Assembly: GCF_900458895.1 (NCBI RefSeq)
Contig: NZ_LR962863.1
Location: forward strand, 2,418,001-2,482,000
Reading direction: 5' to 3'
DNA length: 64,000 nt
Source: Staphylococcus schleiferi
GTDB taxonomy: Bacteria; Bacillota; Bacilli; Staphylococcales; Staphylococcaceae
This document shows positions 1 through 10,406 of the stretch, piece by piece (position 1 is the first letter of the stretch; every line of letters begins with the position of its first letter). Position numbers and translations under genes: made by a program. The notes under the pieces were generated by a model. It worked only from the letters and a program-made list of their open reading frames with translations, had not been told where the DNA came from and made no database searches.

Positions 1-1641
1 TTCAATGTCCGGCGTTGTTTCAGCGTTCATACGGACATTAAGGCGGGCCACGTCTTCTGCCCATTGCATAAATTGTTCAAAAGCTTCACTATGTTCAGCA
101 CTTGTTGTTTCAATTTCACCAACATAAAGGTCGCCTTTTGCACCATCAACAGATACCATATCGCCTTCTTGTAATGTTTTTCCAGCATACGATACGATTT
201 TTTCTTTTGTATTGATTTCAAGATCTGAACAGCCTGTCACACAACATTTCCCCATACCGCGCGCGACAACAGCGGCGTGAGATGTCATTCCTCCGTGTGT
301 TGTAACAATTGCTTCACTTGCGATCATCCCTTCAATATCTTCAGGAGATGTTTCGGGACGCATTAAAATGACTTTTTCTCCTTGCTCCGCTTGCAATTGC
401 GCTGCTTCGGCTGAGAAAACAATCTTACCTGTTGCAGCACCCGGGCTTGCAGGTAAACCCGCTTTAGATATCACTTCTGCGACTTCAAGTGCTTCGTCTT
501 TAAAAGTAGGATGTAACAATGTATCGATCGATTTCACATCTACTTTGTGCATTGCTTCTTCTTTTGAGATGACGCCTTCTTCTACAAGATCCACTGCAAT
601 TTGAATTGCCGCTTTAGCTGTGCGCTTACCGTTACGCGTTTGTAAAATATATAGCTTTTCATTTTCTATTGTAAATTCAATATCTTGCATATCTTTATAA
701 TGGGCTTCAAGTTGTTCTGAAACTTCGACGAAAGCTTGATGTACGTGTGGCATTTGCGCCTGTAATGTTGCAATATCTTTCGGCGTCCGTATCCCCGCTA
801 CCACATCTTCTCCTTGCGCATTTAATAAGTATTCACCAAATAATTGTGCCTCTCCTGTCACAGGATTACGTGTAAACGCCACCCCTGTGCCACTTTTAGG
901 GCCACTATTACCAAAAACCATTTCTTGAACATTAACCGCTGTACCGATATCATGTGGAATCTCATTCAAATCACGATACACACGCGCACGATCGTTATCC
1001 CATGATTTAAATACAGCTTCAATCGCTTCTCGTAGTTGGTCTATAGGGGCCTGTGGGAATGGTTTGTAAACTTCTTCAATATAAACAGTTTTATAATGCT
1101 CACATATCTCTTTCAAACCTTCTGCTGGGATATCTGCATCATTTTCGTAACCATGTGACTGTTTATACGCATTAAAATATGTATCGAAAGCAGACATCGG
1201 AATGTGATATACAACTTCACCAAACATTTGTAATAGACGTCTATAACAATCGTATGAAAAACGGGCATCTCCAGTTTTAGCTGCCAGTTTTTCAACATTT
1301 TCATCATTTAATCCTAAATTTAAAATTGTATCCATCATACCGGGCATTGAAATTTTCGCGCCACTCCGAACCGAAACAAGTAACAAATGATCATTTGATG
1401 AAAAAGCCTTGCCCGTTCTCTCTGAAAAAGCTGCGAGTTGTGTTTCTAATTGATCTTGAACCTCATCAGCAAGTTTTTCTCCATTTTTTAGATATTCAAT
1501 ACAAGCTTCAGTTGTAATGGTAAAACCATCAGGAACAGGTAGTCCTAAGCGCTTCATTTCAGATAAATTCGCACCTTTGCCACCTAATAAATCTTTCATA
1601 TCTTTTTGCCCTTCATCAAAAGCGTAGACGTATTTTGTCAT
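1..1641 (-). CDS. ppdK: Pyruvate, phosphate dikinase, 3' end outside window
   Basis: Interconverts pyruvate, ATP and phosphate with phosphoenolpyruvate, AMP and pyrophosphate in the cytoplasm. The reading frame is open from the ATG at 1641 to base 1, about 547 of the roughly 875 residues normal for the family. The N-terminus has the nucleotide-binding start (GGKGANLSEM, then VPDGFTITTEAC). The phosphohistidine motif GGMTSHAA is near residue 455, the position of the catalytic His in characterised PPDKs. The PEP/pyruvate barrel is mostly beyond the window. A purine-rich ribosome site precedes the ATG. No partner gene (for example the PPDK regulatory protein) is visible on this side. Identification is firm; the truncation is only the window edge. 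Confidence 0.95.
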   Translation of the reverse strand, partial: MTKYVYAFDEGQKDMKDLLGGKGANLSEMKRLGLPVPDGFTITTEACIEYLKNGEKLADEVQDQLETQLAAFSERTGKAFSSNDHLLLVSVRSGAKISMPGMMDTILNLGLNDENVEKLAAKTGDARFSYDCYRRLLQMFGEVVYHIPMSAFDTYFNAYKQSHGYENDADIPAEGLKEICEHYKTVYIEEVYKPFPQAPIDQLREAIEAVFKSWDNDRARVYRDLNEIPHDIGTAVNVQEMVFGNSGPKSGTGVAFTRNPVTGEAQLFGEYLLNAQGEDVVAGIRTPKDIATLQAQMPHVHQAFVEVSEQLEAHYKDMQDIEFTIENEKLYILQTRNGKRTAKAAIQIAVDLVEEGVISKEEAMHKVDVKSIDTLLHPTFKDEALEVAEVISKAGLPASPGAATGKIVFSAEAAQLQAEQGEKVILMRPETSPEDIEGMIASEAIVTTHGGMTSHAAVVARGMGKCCVTGCSDLEINTKEKIVSYAGKTLQEGDMVSVDGAKGDLYVGEIETTSAEHSEAFEQFMQWAEDVARLNVRMNAETTPDIE

Positions 1642-1921
1642 ACTTTACCACCTCATTAACATTTAATATGTCATACTAATTAATAAAAGTATGTCATATT
1701 AAAACTGAAAACACAATCAAAAATATAAGAATCATTTGATATTTTTATTTTTTGTCATAAATTCGAGAAATAATTATTTTTACTAGAGCTAATATTCACT
1801 ATCTACTTTGTTTTAATTTTTCAAAACCGGCTATTTAATATAAATACGGATTATTAACAAATGAAAAGGAATCGTCATTAAATGATTAACCTGATTCCAT
1901 TTAATACAAAGGAGTAAAGTA
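1642..1921. other. Divergent intergenic region ppdK / SDR gene
   Basis: AT-rich region between two divergently transcribed genes, so it must hold both promoters. I see no strong consensus promoter, riboswitch or operator. A short inverted repeat (GGAATC...GATTCC, about 1869-1899) precedes the ribosome site of the downstream gene. Confidence 0.4.
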
Positions 1922-2776
1922 ATGAAAAAGATATTCGTCACAGGCGCAACTGGCCTCATTGGTATGAAGTTAACACAACGCTTAATTCAAGAAGGGTATG
2001 AGGTTGCTGGTTTTACAACTTCGCAAAACGGTAAAGCACGCTTGGAACAACTCGGCGCAAAAGCCTGGATTGGTAATATCCTCGAGCCAAAAACAATAGA
2101 ACCTGCATTGAGAGATTTCAAACCTGACGTCATCATGCATCAAATTACAGATTTAAAAAATGTCGATATGTCAGCAAATACAAAAGTTCGCGTTGAAGGC
2201 ACTCGAAATTTAGTGGATCTGGCACTGAAATATAATATTCAGCATATCATTTCACAAAGTTTAGCCTTTATGTACGCACCTGGCGCCTCATTAGCAGATG
2301 AGCAGACGGCATTGGATACCGAATCTTCAGGAGATAGAAAAATAACCGTCGATGGTGTTATCGGTTTAGAAAAAGAAAGTCAGCGTTTATCACATGCTGT
2401 TATTCTTAGATACGGAATGATGTATGGTGAAGGGACTTGGTATGGAAAAGGAGGTATGATTTATAATCAATTTAAAGCAGGGAAAGCTCAAGTTTCAAAG
2501 GGTGTAACCTCTTTTGTTCATATTGAGGATACTGTAGAAGCAGCAGTTGCCGCACTTACGTTGGAGCCTGGTATTTATAATATTACAGATGATGAACCAG
2601 TTGGCGGTGAAGAATGGGCAAACTGGTATGCCCAACAGCTTCAAGTTTCACCAGAAATTGAATTCTTCCCTGCTCAACCTTTCGAACGTGGTGCAAGCAA
2701 TCAAAAATATAAAGCACACCAGGGGACACTTCGTTATCCTTCTTGGCGTGATGGCATGGTCATAGATGAAAACTAA
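1922..2776 (+). CDS. Atypical extended short-chain dehydrogenase / NAD-dependent epimerase-like protein
   Basis: A 284-residue Rossmann protein of the extended or atypical SDR family. The N-terminus has the dinucleotide-binding motif TGATGLIG (residues 7-14), followed by the usual small-domain order: a DVIMHQ segment near 72, EGTRNLVDLA near 92, and a C-terminal segment FVHIEDTVEAAVAAL typical of NAD-dependent epimerases. The catalytic YxxxK is not in its normal form; the corresponding stretch reads VIGLEKES, so a classical dehydrogenase reaction is doubtful and a binding or sensor role (NmrA-like) is possible. The start is supported by AAAGGAG seven bases upstream. It stands alone, divergent from ppdK, and a terminator hairpin follows at 2894. 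Substrate unknown. Confidence 0.75.
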   Translation: MKKIFVTGATGLIGMKLTQRLIQEGYEVAGFTTSQNGKARLEQLGAKAWIGNILEPKTIEPALRDFKPDVIMHQITDLKNVDMSANTKVRVEGTRNLVDLALKYNIQHIISQSLAFMYAPGASLADEQTALDTESSGDRKITVDGVIGLEKESQRLSHAVILRYGMMYGEGTWYGKGGMIYNQFKAGKAQVSKGVTSFVHIEDTVEAAVAALTLEPGIYNITDDEPVGGEEWANWYAQQLQVSPEIEFFPAQPFERGASNQKYKAHQGTLRYPSWRDGMVIDEN

Positions 2777-2893
2777 TTTTAATTAAAAGAAGTTCGCTAT
2801 TTGCAAATGTTGATTCACAAAAACAATCACATCACGAAAAATATTTAAATGCAATCCAACGAGCCTGAGACAAAATTGTCTCAATAATCGATG

Positions 2894-2937
2894 AAATCCG
2901 AGGTTTTCGTAAAAAACGAAAAATCTCGGATTTTTTT
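2894..2937 (+). terminator. Rho-independent terminator after the SDR gene
   Basis: Stem AAATCCGAG...CTCGGATTT followed by a run of T, 118 bases after the SDR stop codon. Confidence 0.8.
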
Positions 2938-3074
2938 CCTTTTATCATCAGTTTAGCCGCACTAGATGCGACTAATTTCCTTAGGCACCTCGTTAGTTTA
3001 GTTTTTATTGGCATTAATTAAATTATACGAAAGTGCCTTATTGTTTAAGTATAATGGTGAATGATTACATATAT

Positions 3075-3227
3075 AAGCGAAGTATTTATAGCGAGGCTCC
3101 TGAGGGAACAGGACGAGCCGAAGACTACAGGCTGAGGCTGTCCCCTCGGAAAGCGAGCCTATATAATATGAAGCATGATAATAAAAAGGAAGCTCGAAGA
3201 CGATTTTTGTCAAAATCATCTTCGAGC
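3075..3227 (+). repeat. Structured intergenic element with terminal hairpin
   Basis: GC-richer non-coding stretch with several complementary blocks (GCGAGGCTCC...GGCTGAGG...GCGAGCCTAT) followed at 3191-3227 by a strong hairpin (AGCTCGAAGA...TCTTCGAGCT). I recall similar blocks scattered between genes in staphylococci, so this is probably one copy of a dispersed intergenic repeat or a small non-coding RNA. No second copy was found in this window. No convincing ORF lies on either strand. Confidence 0.45.
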
Positions 3228-3256
3228 TATTTATTTTGGTATTTATGTCCCAGACT

Positions 3257-3635
3257 GGTTGTTTATATTTACTTACAAATACCTTAGAAATGATTAAGAT
3301 TAGATTCCTAAAATTCCAGAAATTTCTATAACCATAATAAACCCGTTTAATCAGTTTTATTTTATGATTAATTCCCTCAATTGGCCCCCATTCGTTAAAT
3401 GTGGATGACCTCATTTGAGATGGTACATCGGGATTGAATATAGGGTGATTTAGCTGTAAAAGTTTGTTGATAAGCTTTACAATAAAAGCGTTGTTTCTTC
3501 AATTTTGAAATATCATAATACATAGACACAATATTTCCTTAATCGTTGGTTGGGTCACTTACAATTATAGAGATATTTGTGCTTTTTTATTATCAAAAAT
3601 TAAAATAACGGTCAGTGAATGTTTCACCAACCGTT
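3257..3635 (-). mobile_element. ISL3-family element relic with two internal deletions
   Basis: The minus strand reads GPIEGIN, KIKLIKRV and FWNFRN at 3270-3400, matching the C-terminus of the ISL3 transposases at 34.7 and 62.9 kb. At about 3404 it jumps to sequence from the transposase N-terminal part (the Zn-finger region, 3405-3505). A second jump at about 3508 leads to the 5' untranslated end and right terminus (ending CCAACCGTT at 3635). Compared with the copy at 34659-36127, roughly 800 bases are missing in the first deletion. The left terminus (GGTTCTTTGTCAACG) is also gone. It cannot encode a transposase. Confidence 0.85.
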
Positions 3636-3689
3636 CATATTAACAACTTCTTGTATTGAAAACATCATGTTGTGCTATGGAGAAAGTCC

Positions 3690-5739
<2,050 letters not shown>

Positions 5740-5981
5740 TTCATTCACCCTTTAATTTTTAATATATCAATCGTAAAACAATTCGCCTTATTTTTCCATT
5801 TATATTTAATATATCACAAGAATGCAAACCACATTTTTGAAAAATATTTGAACAGGCATATTTTCGAAAGTGATCAATCATTCGTTTATTATCAAAACGG
5901 ACTTTACAATGTATTTTAATCGTAATACATTAAAACATATCAGTAAATCATCCTATATTTTATAGAGAAAAGAGGGCAAAC
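5740..5981. promoter_or_regulatory. panB / panE divergent promoter region with inverted repeat
   Basis: Between divergent panB and panE. For panE a plausible promoter is TTTACA (5903-5908), 17 bases, TACATT (5926-5931). An 8-bp perfect inverted repeat, AATGTATT (5908-5915) and AATACATT (5924-5931), fills the spacer and -10, as expected for a repressor operator. The regulator is not identifiable from sequence. Confidence 0.4.
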
Positions 5982-6836
5982 ATGACTAAAATTGCAGTAA
6001 TAGGGCCTGGCGCTGTGGGGGCATCTCTTACCTTTGCACTTTCGCACACATTTGATGTCACGTTAATAGGACGTCAAAATCAAATCATTCATTTTCAAGA
6101 ATCGAATGCGCAAGTCCAACAGGAACTGACTGTTCGGGCTATTGAAGCGGTACAAGAGCCGTTTGACGTGATTTTTATTGCTGTGAAAACGCATCAATTA
6201 GCCGATGTCATTCCAGAACTCGTCCATTCGACACATGCAAACACATTGGTGATCTTGGCACAAAACGGCTATGGTCAACTCAAACAATTAGCAGACTATC
6301 ATGCTTATCAAGCTGTTGTTTACATTAGTGGTCAAAAACAAGAGCAACGTGTGACACACTTTAGAGACTATAAACTTCATATCCAAGCAGACGCTCATAC
6401 AGAACAACTTGCTCTGCAACTAAAAGATGCCCCGTTAGAGCTCGTACTCGAAAATCATATTGAAAATGCGATATGGTATAAACTCATCGTAAATTTAGGA
6501 ATTAATACTATAACCGCACTAGGCCGTGATACCGCACGTGTATTACATGATGATGCGATGATTCAACTTTGTCGACACTTATTAGAAGAAGGCACAGCCG
6601 TTGCGCAAGCTGAAAGCATTCAGTTGGATGACAATATCGTAGACGCCATTATGAAGATTTATGCCGGGTATCCTGATGAAATGGGAACAAGTATGTATTA
6701 TGACATCATGCAAGGTCAACCTTTAGAAGTCGACGCCATTCAAGGTTATATTTATCAACGTGCTCAAGCACATCAAATAGCCGTTCCTTATCTTGAAACC
6801 GTTTATACACTACTTGCTTATCAAAACGCTAAGTAA
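5982..6836 (+). CDS. panE: Ketopantoate reductase (2-dehydropantoate 2-reductase)
   Basis: Reduces ketopantoate to pantoate with NADPH, the step between PanB and PanC. At 284 residues it is slightly short for the family but complete. The N-terminal Rossmann motif is IGPGAVGAS (7-15). The ApbA C-terminal domain holds the catalytic Lys region WYKLIVNLGINTITAL near 165-180 and a late DEMGTSMYYDI segment of the type that positions the substrate. The start has an AGAGGG ribosome site. It sits divergently beside panBCD, completing the pathway. Homologues can also reduce related 2-oxo acids, but context makes the pantothenate role likely. Confidence 0.92.
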   Translation: MTKIAVIGPGAVGASLTFALSHTFDVTLIGRQNQIIHFQESNAQVQQELTVRAIEAVQEPFDVIFIAVKTHQLADVIPELVHSTHANTLVILAQNGYGQLKQLADYHAYQAVVYISGQKQEQRVTHFRDYKLHIQADAHTEQLALQLKDAPLELVLENHIENAIWYKLIVNLGINTITALGRDTARVLHDDAMIQLCRHLLEEGTAVAQAESIQLDDNIVDAIMKIYAGYPDEMGTSMYYDIMQGQPLEVDAIQGYIYQRAQAHQIAVPYLETVYTLLAYQNAK

Positions 6837-6867
6837 GGACGTTGTTAACTTTCGACAGCAACACTTT

Positions 6868-7050
6868 TTGACTTCGGTAACATATAGTGATAGTACGAAG
6901 AAAAGAAAAAACACCTAGCCTAGGCTACTAACCGTGAACTAGGTGCAAAAACATAGCAACATATTAGTGAGCTTCCAGACTCAAATATGTTAATCATTAC
7001 AGCCTATCATAGGTCCTCTTGTTTCCCAAATAACGAGAGCCTATTTTTTT
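6868..7050 (+). ncRNA. Probable antitoxin RNA of a type I toxin-antitoxin pair
   Basis: A plus-strand transcript is predicted from a weak promoter (TTGACT at 6868-6873, a poor -10 near 6891-6896) to a clear terminator: a stem at 7012-7041 (GGTCCTCTTGTT against AACGAGAGCC) followed by seven T. It would be about 145 nt. It folds an upstream hairpin (ACATATT...AATATGT, 6959-6990). It is antisense to the whole 3' untranslated part and the last codons of the small peptide gene at 7041-7142 on the other strand. This geometry is that of type I antitoxin RNAs such as SprF or RatA. Promoter position is inference. Confidence 0.6.
6905..6945 (-). terminator. Terminator of the type I toxin mRNA
   Basis: On the minus strand the stem CACCTAG (6939-6945) / CTAGGTG (6912-6918) is followed by TTTTTTCTTTT. 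It ends the peptide mRNA inside the region covered by the antisense RNA. Confidence 0.75.
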
Positions 7051-7142
7051 GTATTTTTAAACAATAAGGTCACTGCATACAAAGTCCCAATAATACTTAG
7101 AGATATTGATAAATAAACATCCAAGTTGATTATTATTGTCAT
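7041..7142 (-). CDS. Small hydrophobic peptide, probable type I toxin
   Basis: A 33-residue ORF with a ribosome site GAGGTG seven bases before the ATG at 7142. The peptide starts MTIIINLDVYLSISL, has one membrane helix (about residues 9-28) and ends in a short basic tail, FKNTKK. That is the architecture of the holin-like or Fst/SprG type I toxins, which depolarise the membrane. A -10 box TATAAT is at 7227-7232 on the minus strand with no good -35. The stop codon falls within the T-run of the convergent antisense RNA terminator. Sequence identity with a named family cannot be proven by eye; the call rests on size, helix plus basic tail, and the convergent overlapping RNA. Confidence 0.6.
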   Translation of the reverse strand: MTIIINLDVYLSISLSIIGTLYAVTLLFKNTKK

Positions 7143-7322
7143 ATGCCATCACCTCGAATTATTACAAATTTAATCGCTGAGGATGATTAACACATGACTA
7201 ATAGGCTTCTATGATTTATAACCCTAATTATACCTATTCTATTAACAGATAAGTATGTCCTTCCTATTACTTGTTTTAGAAAATATATAATTTGTATCAA
7301 TTGATGTCCGCATATACTTTGA

Positions 7323-7865
7323 TTATCCATCTACCTCTATAAACTGCAATTCATAAACTGAACGATCATCGTAACGATTAAAACTATCGATATTCCCTTT
7401 TAAATATAACGTTTGCGTTTTCCGACTCACATTATGTTGATATGTCATTTTAATTTTTAAATTTGATTCATACCCATTATTTTCAATAGTGCGATCTAAC
7501 TCATTGAATACAGCTTTATTAATAGGTAATAAATAACTCTCTTTACTTGGCAAAATACTAACATACTTTCTCTGTAAAACCTGACCTTCGTCGATAAACA
7601 CTTCTATTTTAATTTGTTTTGCTGCACCCGCACCAAGATTAAATAACTTCAAAAAATCGTCTCCTATATCTGTCGAAGTTGTTGAAGCCGTATTTTTTAA
7701 TTTTAATCTTTCGCCATCTCGTGTCATCAAAATCTGATTGAATCCTAATGCAGGTAAAAAACTCATTTTCATTTGATAGAGTTGGACACTCACAGATACA
7801 AAATAAAATAACGCCATAATAAACGTCCCAATGGAACCAATTGCAGAGATTAAATTGATCATCAC
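7323..7865 (-). CDS. Membrane-anchored protein of unknown function
   Basis: A 180-residue protein with one N-terminal membrane segment (about residues 4-26, IGSIGTFIMALFYFVSVSV) and a soluble beta-rich remainder. I do not recognise the domain. The remainder contains FNLGAGAAKQIKIEVFIDEGQ and ILPSKESYLLPIN, a pattern suggestive of an immunoglobulin-like fold facing outside or a cytoplasmic sensor, but this is speculation. It stands alone, divergent from the LytTR gene at 8112. Confidence 0.65.
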   Translation of the reverse strand: MMINLISAIGSIGTFIMALFYFVSVSVQLYQMKMSFLPALGFNQILMTRDGERLKLKNTASTTSTDIGDDFLKLFNLGAGAAKQIKIEVFIDEGQVLQRKYVSILPSKESYLLPINKAVFNELDRTIENNGYESNLKIKMTYQHNVSRKTQTLYLKGNIDSFNRYDDRSVYELQFIEVDG

Positions 7866-7999
7866 ATACTCCTTTCGACAATAATTTAAAATAGTGGTTC
7901 ACATTTTCCACATTTGAAATCACTTTAAACCCTTACTACACCTTGCGCAAAAAATAATGGATGAATATATTAAAAATTATTGACGCTTTTCTATACCCC

Positions 8000-8029
8000 A
8001 CCGTTTATTTTCCTTACGATGCCGTTTAA
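8000..8029 (+). promoter_or_regulatory. LytTR-type binding site upstream of the LytTR gene
   Basis: Two direct repeats, ACCGTTTAT (8000-8008) and GCCGTTTAA (8021-8029), lie 21 bases apart start to start, two helical turns. They resemble the LytTR half-site (W-M-M-GTTNRK) and lie 83 bases before the LytTR gene, so autoregulation is likely. Confidence 0.55.
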
Positions 8030-8111
8030 CAAGAATCCACTACCATATAGCAACAGCAGATAGTATTTTTGGGTTTTCTTTGGTTTACTTAATACAAGGA
8101 GGTTAGCACCT

Positions 8112-8549
8112 ATGAAAGTTACCATTACGCTTAATCCAGCGATGGCAGAGGATCACATCCATATCACTACAAAGTCTATGACTCCTGATTTACAAAAAAT
8201 AGTTACAGAAATTCAAGAAGATACGCCCTATTTGAATGTAAAAACAGAAGATAACGCCATTTACTTTGTAGATATAACAGATATTATTGCTATCTATACG
8301 GAGCGACAAAAACTTAAAATCATAACAGTAATTGGGACATTTACAATGGTAGAACGACTCTACAAAATTAAAGTTAAATTGCCTGCATCATTTATTCAGA
8401 TTTCTAAAAGTGAGTTGATTAATCTCAACTATTTAAATCACATTGAAATCACATCTAGTGGTAGTTTAAAACTGGTTTTCAAGCACGACTATTTAACTTA
8501 TTCCTCGCGCCGTTATGTGAAATCTATTAAAGAGAGGTTAGGTCTATGA
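8112..8549 (+). CDS. LytTR-domain DNA-binding protein
   Basis: A 145-residue transcription regulator. The N-terminal about 45 residues are a short unassigned segment (MKVTITLNPAMAEDHIHI). Residues about 48-145 form a LytTR DNA-binding domain (YFVDITDIIAIYTERQKLKI, FIQISKSELINLNYLNHIE, SRRYVKSIKERLGL). There is no receiver domain, so it is not a classic two-component regulator. Stand-alone LytTR proteins of this size are typically paired with a DUF3021 membrane protein, and here that gene overlaps by four bases (ATGA at 8546). Ribosome site AAGGAGG precedes the ATG. A tandem LytTR half-site lies upstream. Confidence 0.88.
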   Translation: MKVTITLNPAMAEDHIHITTKSMTPDLQKIVTEIQEDTPYLNVKTEDNAIYFVDITDIIAIYTERQKLKIITVIGTFTMVERLYKIKVKLPASFIQISKSELINLNYLNHIEITSSGSLKLVFKHDYLTYSSRRYVKSIKERLGL

Positions 8550-9017
8550 AAACAATTAAAAATGGTTTTTGTATCGGAGTGACAATCGGTGTGTTAATTT
8601 CAATTTTCATTTCGATGATTTTTAGCCATCATGAATACCATCCTACAAATCCTATTTCTACAATTGGCGAGTGGTATTATCAAAATTTTACTGAAGCGCA
8701 AATCATGCTCATTATGATGATTCTATGGGGTATTATTGGTATCTTGTTTCAATGGGGTGCAAAAATATTCGAATACGAAGATACTTCATTAACAAAACGG
8801 ACATTACGTCACTTTTCCTTTATGTTTTTACTTTTTCTTCCGCTCGCTTGCTTAGCAGGATGGTTCCCGTTAAAAATCACTGCCTTTGTATTTTTTTGCC
8901 ATTATTTATAGCTTTATATATTTCATCATTTGGGGTATCAACTACTTAATAACTAAGAAAGAAATTCAACAAATTAATCAATCGTTACAACAAAGAACTC
9001 ATACGCCTAAAAAGTAA
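8546..9017 (+). pseudogene. DUF3021 membrane protein, frameshifted in a T7 run
   Basis: DUF3021 partner of the LytTR regulator, a four-helix membrane protein that usually controls it. The frame from ATG 8546 runs through three membrane segments and stops at 8911 after VFFCHYL. Removing one T from the run at 8891-8897 restores a fourth helix (FIYFIIWGINYLI) and a polar tail ending at TAA 9015-9017, about 156 residues, near the family's normal length. As written, the protein is truncated to 121 residues. A homopolymer slip could be a real mutation, phase variation or a sequencing error. Confidence 0.8.
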
Positions 9018-9046
9018 CTCTTCTCTTCATCCCATTCAAGAATGAC

Positions 9047-9137
9047 TGTGGCTGAGGTCAGGACATAACCTATGCTTTTATCAATTGTTCTAACTTAATG
9101 TTAGAAGCATCACTGTCCTACCCAGCCACATGTTTTT
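9047..9137. terminator. Long bidirectional terminator hairpin
   Basis: TGTGGCTG (9047-9054) pairs with CAGCCACA (9123-9130), with an inner AGGTCAGGACA / TGTCC extension, then TGTTTTTTAT. It separates the convergent DUF3021 and GNAT genes. Confidence 0.7.
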
Positions 9138-9142
9138 TATAT

Positions 9143-9610
9143 TTAAGATATGTTACTCGATGATATAAGCTCTTTTTCTAACACTAGCATATCTCGACAT
9201 TGAATGCCTTCTTCATAAATAGGGGCATAACCTTGTCTGATAAAATAATCATGTTGTATAGCAACAATTCGGAATCCATTTTTTTGGTAAATTTTCAATT
9301 GTCTTAAACTTGAATTTCCTGTACCTATGCTTAAGTAGTGATAACCTTCATCGGCGTATATTTTTGTCAAAGTATCAAGGATTTTACGCGCATAGCCTTG
9401 CCCTTCGAATTGTGACGCCACACTCAAATTCATAATCTCTGCTTTTGTGTCTCTCTCATGCACCACAGCAATACCTATCAACGTCTTCCCTTCAACCCAT
9501 TCATAACACTTCCCCGCTTCAAATACTGCTTTTACTTTTTCAAGATTTGGATCAGCCGTAAGCATTAATGTTTGAATATCCTTTGTTAAATCTGTGCGAT
9601 GGCGCAACAT
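9143..9610 (-). CDS. GNAT-family N-acetyltransferase
   Basis: A 155-residue acetyl-CoA dependent acetyltransferase of the GNAT fold. The acetyl-CoA motif reads QFEGQGYARKILD (about residues 85-97), preceded by the beta-4 strand AEIMNLSVAS and followed by GYHYLSIGTGNSSLRQLKIYQKNGFR, the conserved motif B region. The substrate is not predictable; the fold of small RimI-like or antibiotic-type enzymes fits equally. GGGGAG ribosome site before ATG 9610. Single-gene transcript ending at the hairpin at 9047-9137. Confidence 0.85.
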   Translation of the reverse strand: MLRHRTDLTKDIQTLMLTADPNLEKVKAVFEAGKCYEWVEGKTLIGIAVVHERDTKAEIMNLSVASQFEGQGYARKILDTLTKIYADEGYHYLSIGTGNSSLRQLKIYQKNGFRIVAIQHDYFIRQGYAPIYEEGIQCRDMLVLEKELISSSNIS

Positions 9611-9800
9611 TGTTTTATCTCCCCTTTATTATTCATTCTCTCTCAATTTAAATCTGCTAACAGCAACTTTAACGTTTTACTATTATAATGAGTTTTTATA
9701 GTTTAATACAACAAAATTTACAGTTACAAAATTTAATTTATGCAATTAAAGTGTGCAATAACGGGTATAAGTGATAAAGGATAAGGAGGAGGTATAAAAA

Positions 9801-10235
9801 ATGATACTCTCTCATAAAGATCACCTTTATCAGATTGAAGAAAATGATTTGACAACTACGATTTATAAAAATAATGATGCAAAAACATATACCGCCATTG
9901 AAAACATCGGTACCCTTTCACCAGACCATTTCTGTGTAATGAATTACATTAAGGTTGCTCGCTACAGTGAGGCTATCTTTGAGGAGCGTTTTCTTAATCG
10001 AACGTCCTACTTAGGTGAAACACCCGGGTTCGTCGCTCTGAGAGTACTGAGACCCTATGACCCACAAAATCACTACATTATTTTATCCTTATGGGATGAC
10101 CGTGACAGTTTTGAAACGTGGCAAATGTCTTCACATTATAAAAGTATCTACAAAGAACATCATCAACTTGAAGGGCTCAATCAAGAGGTTATAGATTTAA
10201 ACGCTTCATACCTCATTAAATTCGATATTTATTAA
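9801..10235 (+). CDS. HmoB-like antibiotic biosynthesis monooxygenase-domain protein
   Basis: A 144-residue protein with a C-terminal ABM ferredoxin-like domain (about residues 48-135). Typical segments are FCVMNYIKVARYSEAIFEERFLNR, PGFVALRVLRP and YIILSLWDDRDSFETW. The N-terminal half resembles the extension of Bacillus HmoB (haem-degrading monooxygenase) and of staphylococcal TRAP. Haem degradation is therefore a reasonable but unproven role. AAGGAGGAGG ribosome site upstream. Not part of an operon; a bidirectional terminator follows. Confidence 0.7.
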   Translation: MILSHKDHLYQIEENDLTTTIYKNNDAKTYTAIENIGTLSPDHFCVMNYIKVARYSEAIFEERFLNRTSYLGETPGFVALRVLRPYDPQNHYIILSLWDDRDSFETWQMSSHYKSIYKEHHQLEGLNQEVIDLNASYLIKFDIY

Positions 10236-10343
10236 TGACGTGATGCAAAGACCTCATTCTTACAATTTCTTATATCAACCCACATATAACGCGATATATG
10301 GGTTTAGGATATCCGCTAAATATATGCATATGATTGAATCACA

Positions 10344-10397
10344 AAAACGCTCCCTTATTAAGCAGTGTATAGCAATCAGCTTAATGAAGGAAGCGTT
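10344..10397. terminator. Bidirectional terminator, HmoB-like gene and cnt operon
   Basis: AACGCTcCCTTATTAAG pairs with CTTAATGAAGGaAGCGTT, with T-runs on both strands. It ends the cnt operon from the right and the monooxygenase gene from the left. Confidence 0.85.
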
Positions 10398-10406
10398 ACT
10401 CATTTT

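Noticed and set aside
2998-3414. 138-residue minus-strand ORF
   Set aside because: Only its first third matches ISL3 transposase; the rest is read through the structured intergenic repeat. Described as part of the IS relic, not as a gene.
7639-7923. 94-residue minus-strand ORF
   Set aside because: Overlaps the 180-residue membrane-protein gene in another frame, Cys- and Phe-rich nonsense composition, no ribosome site.
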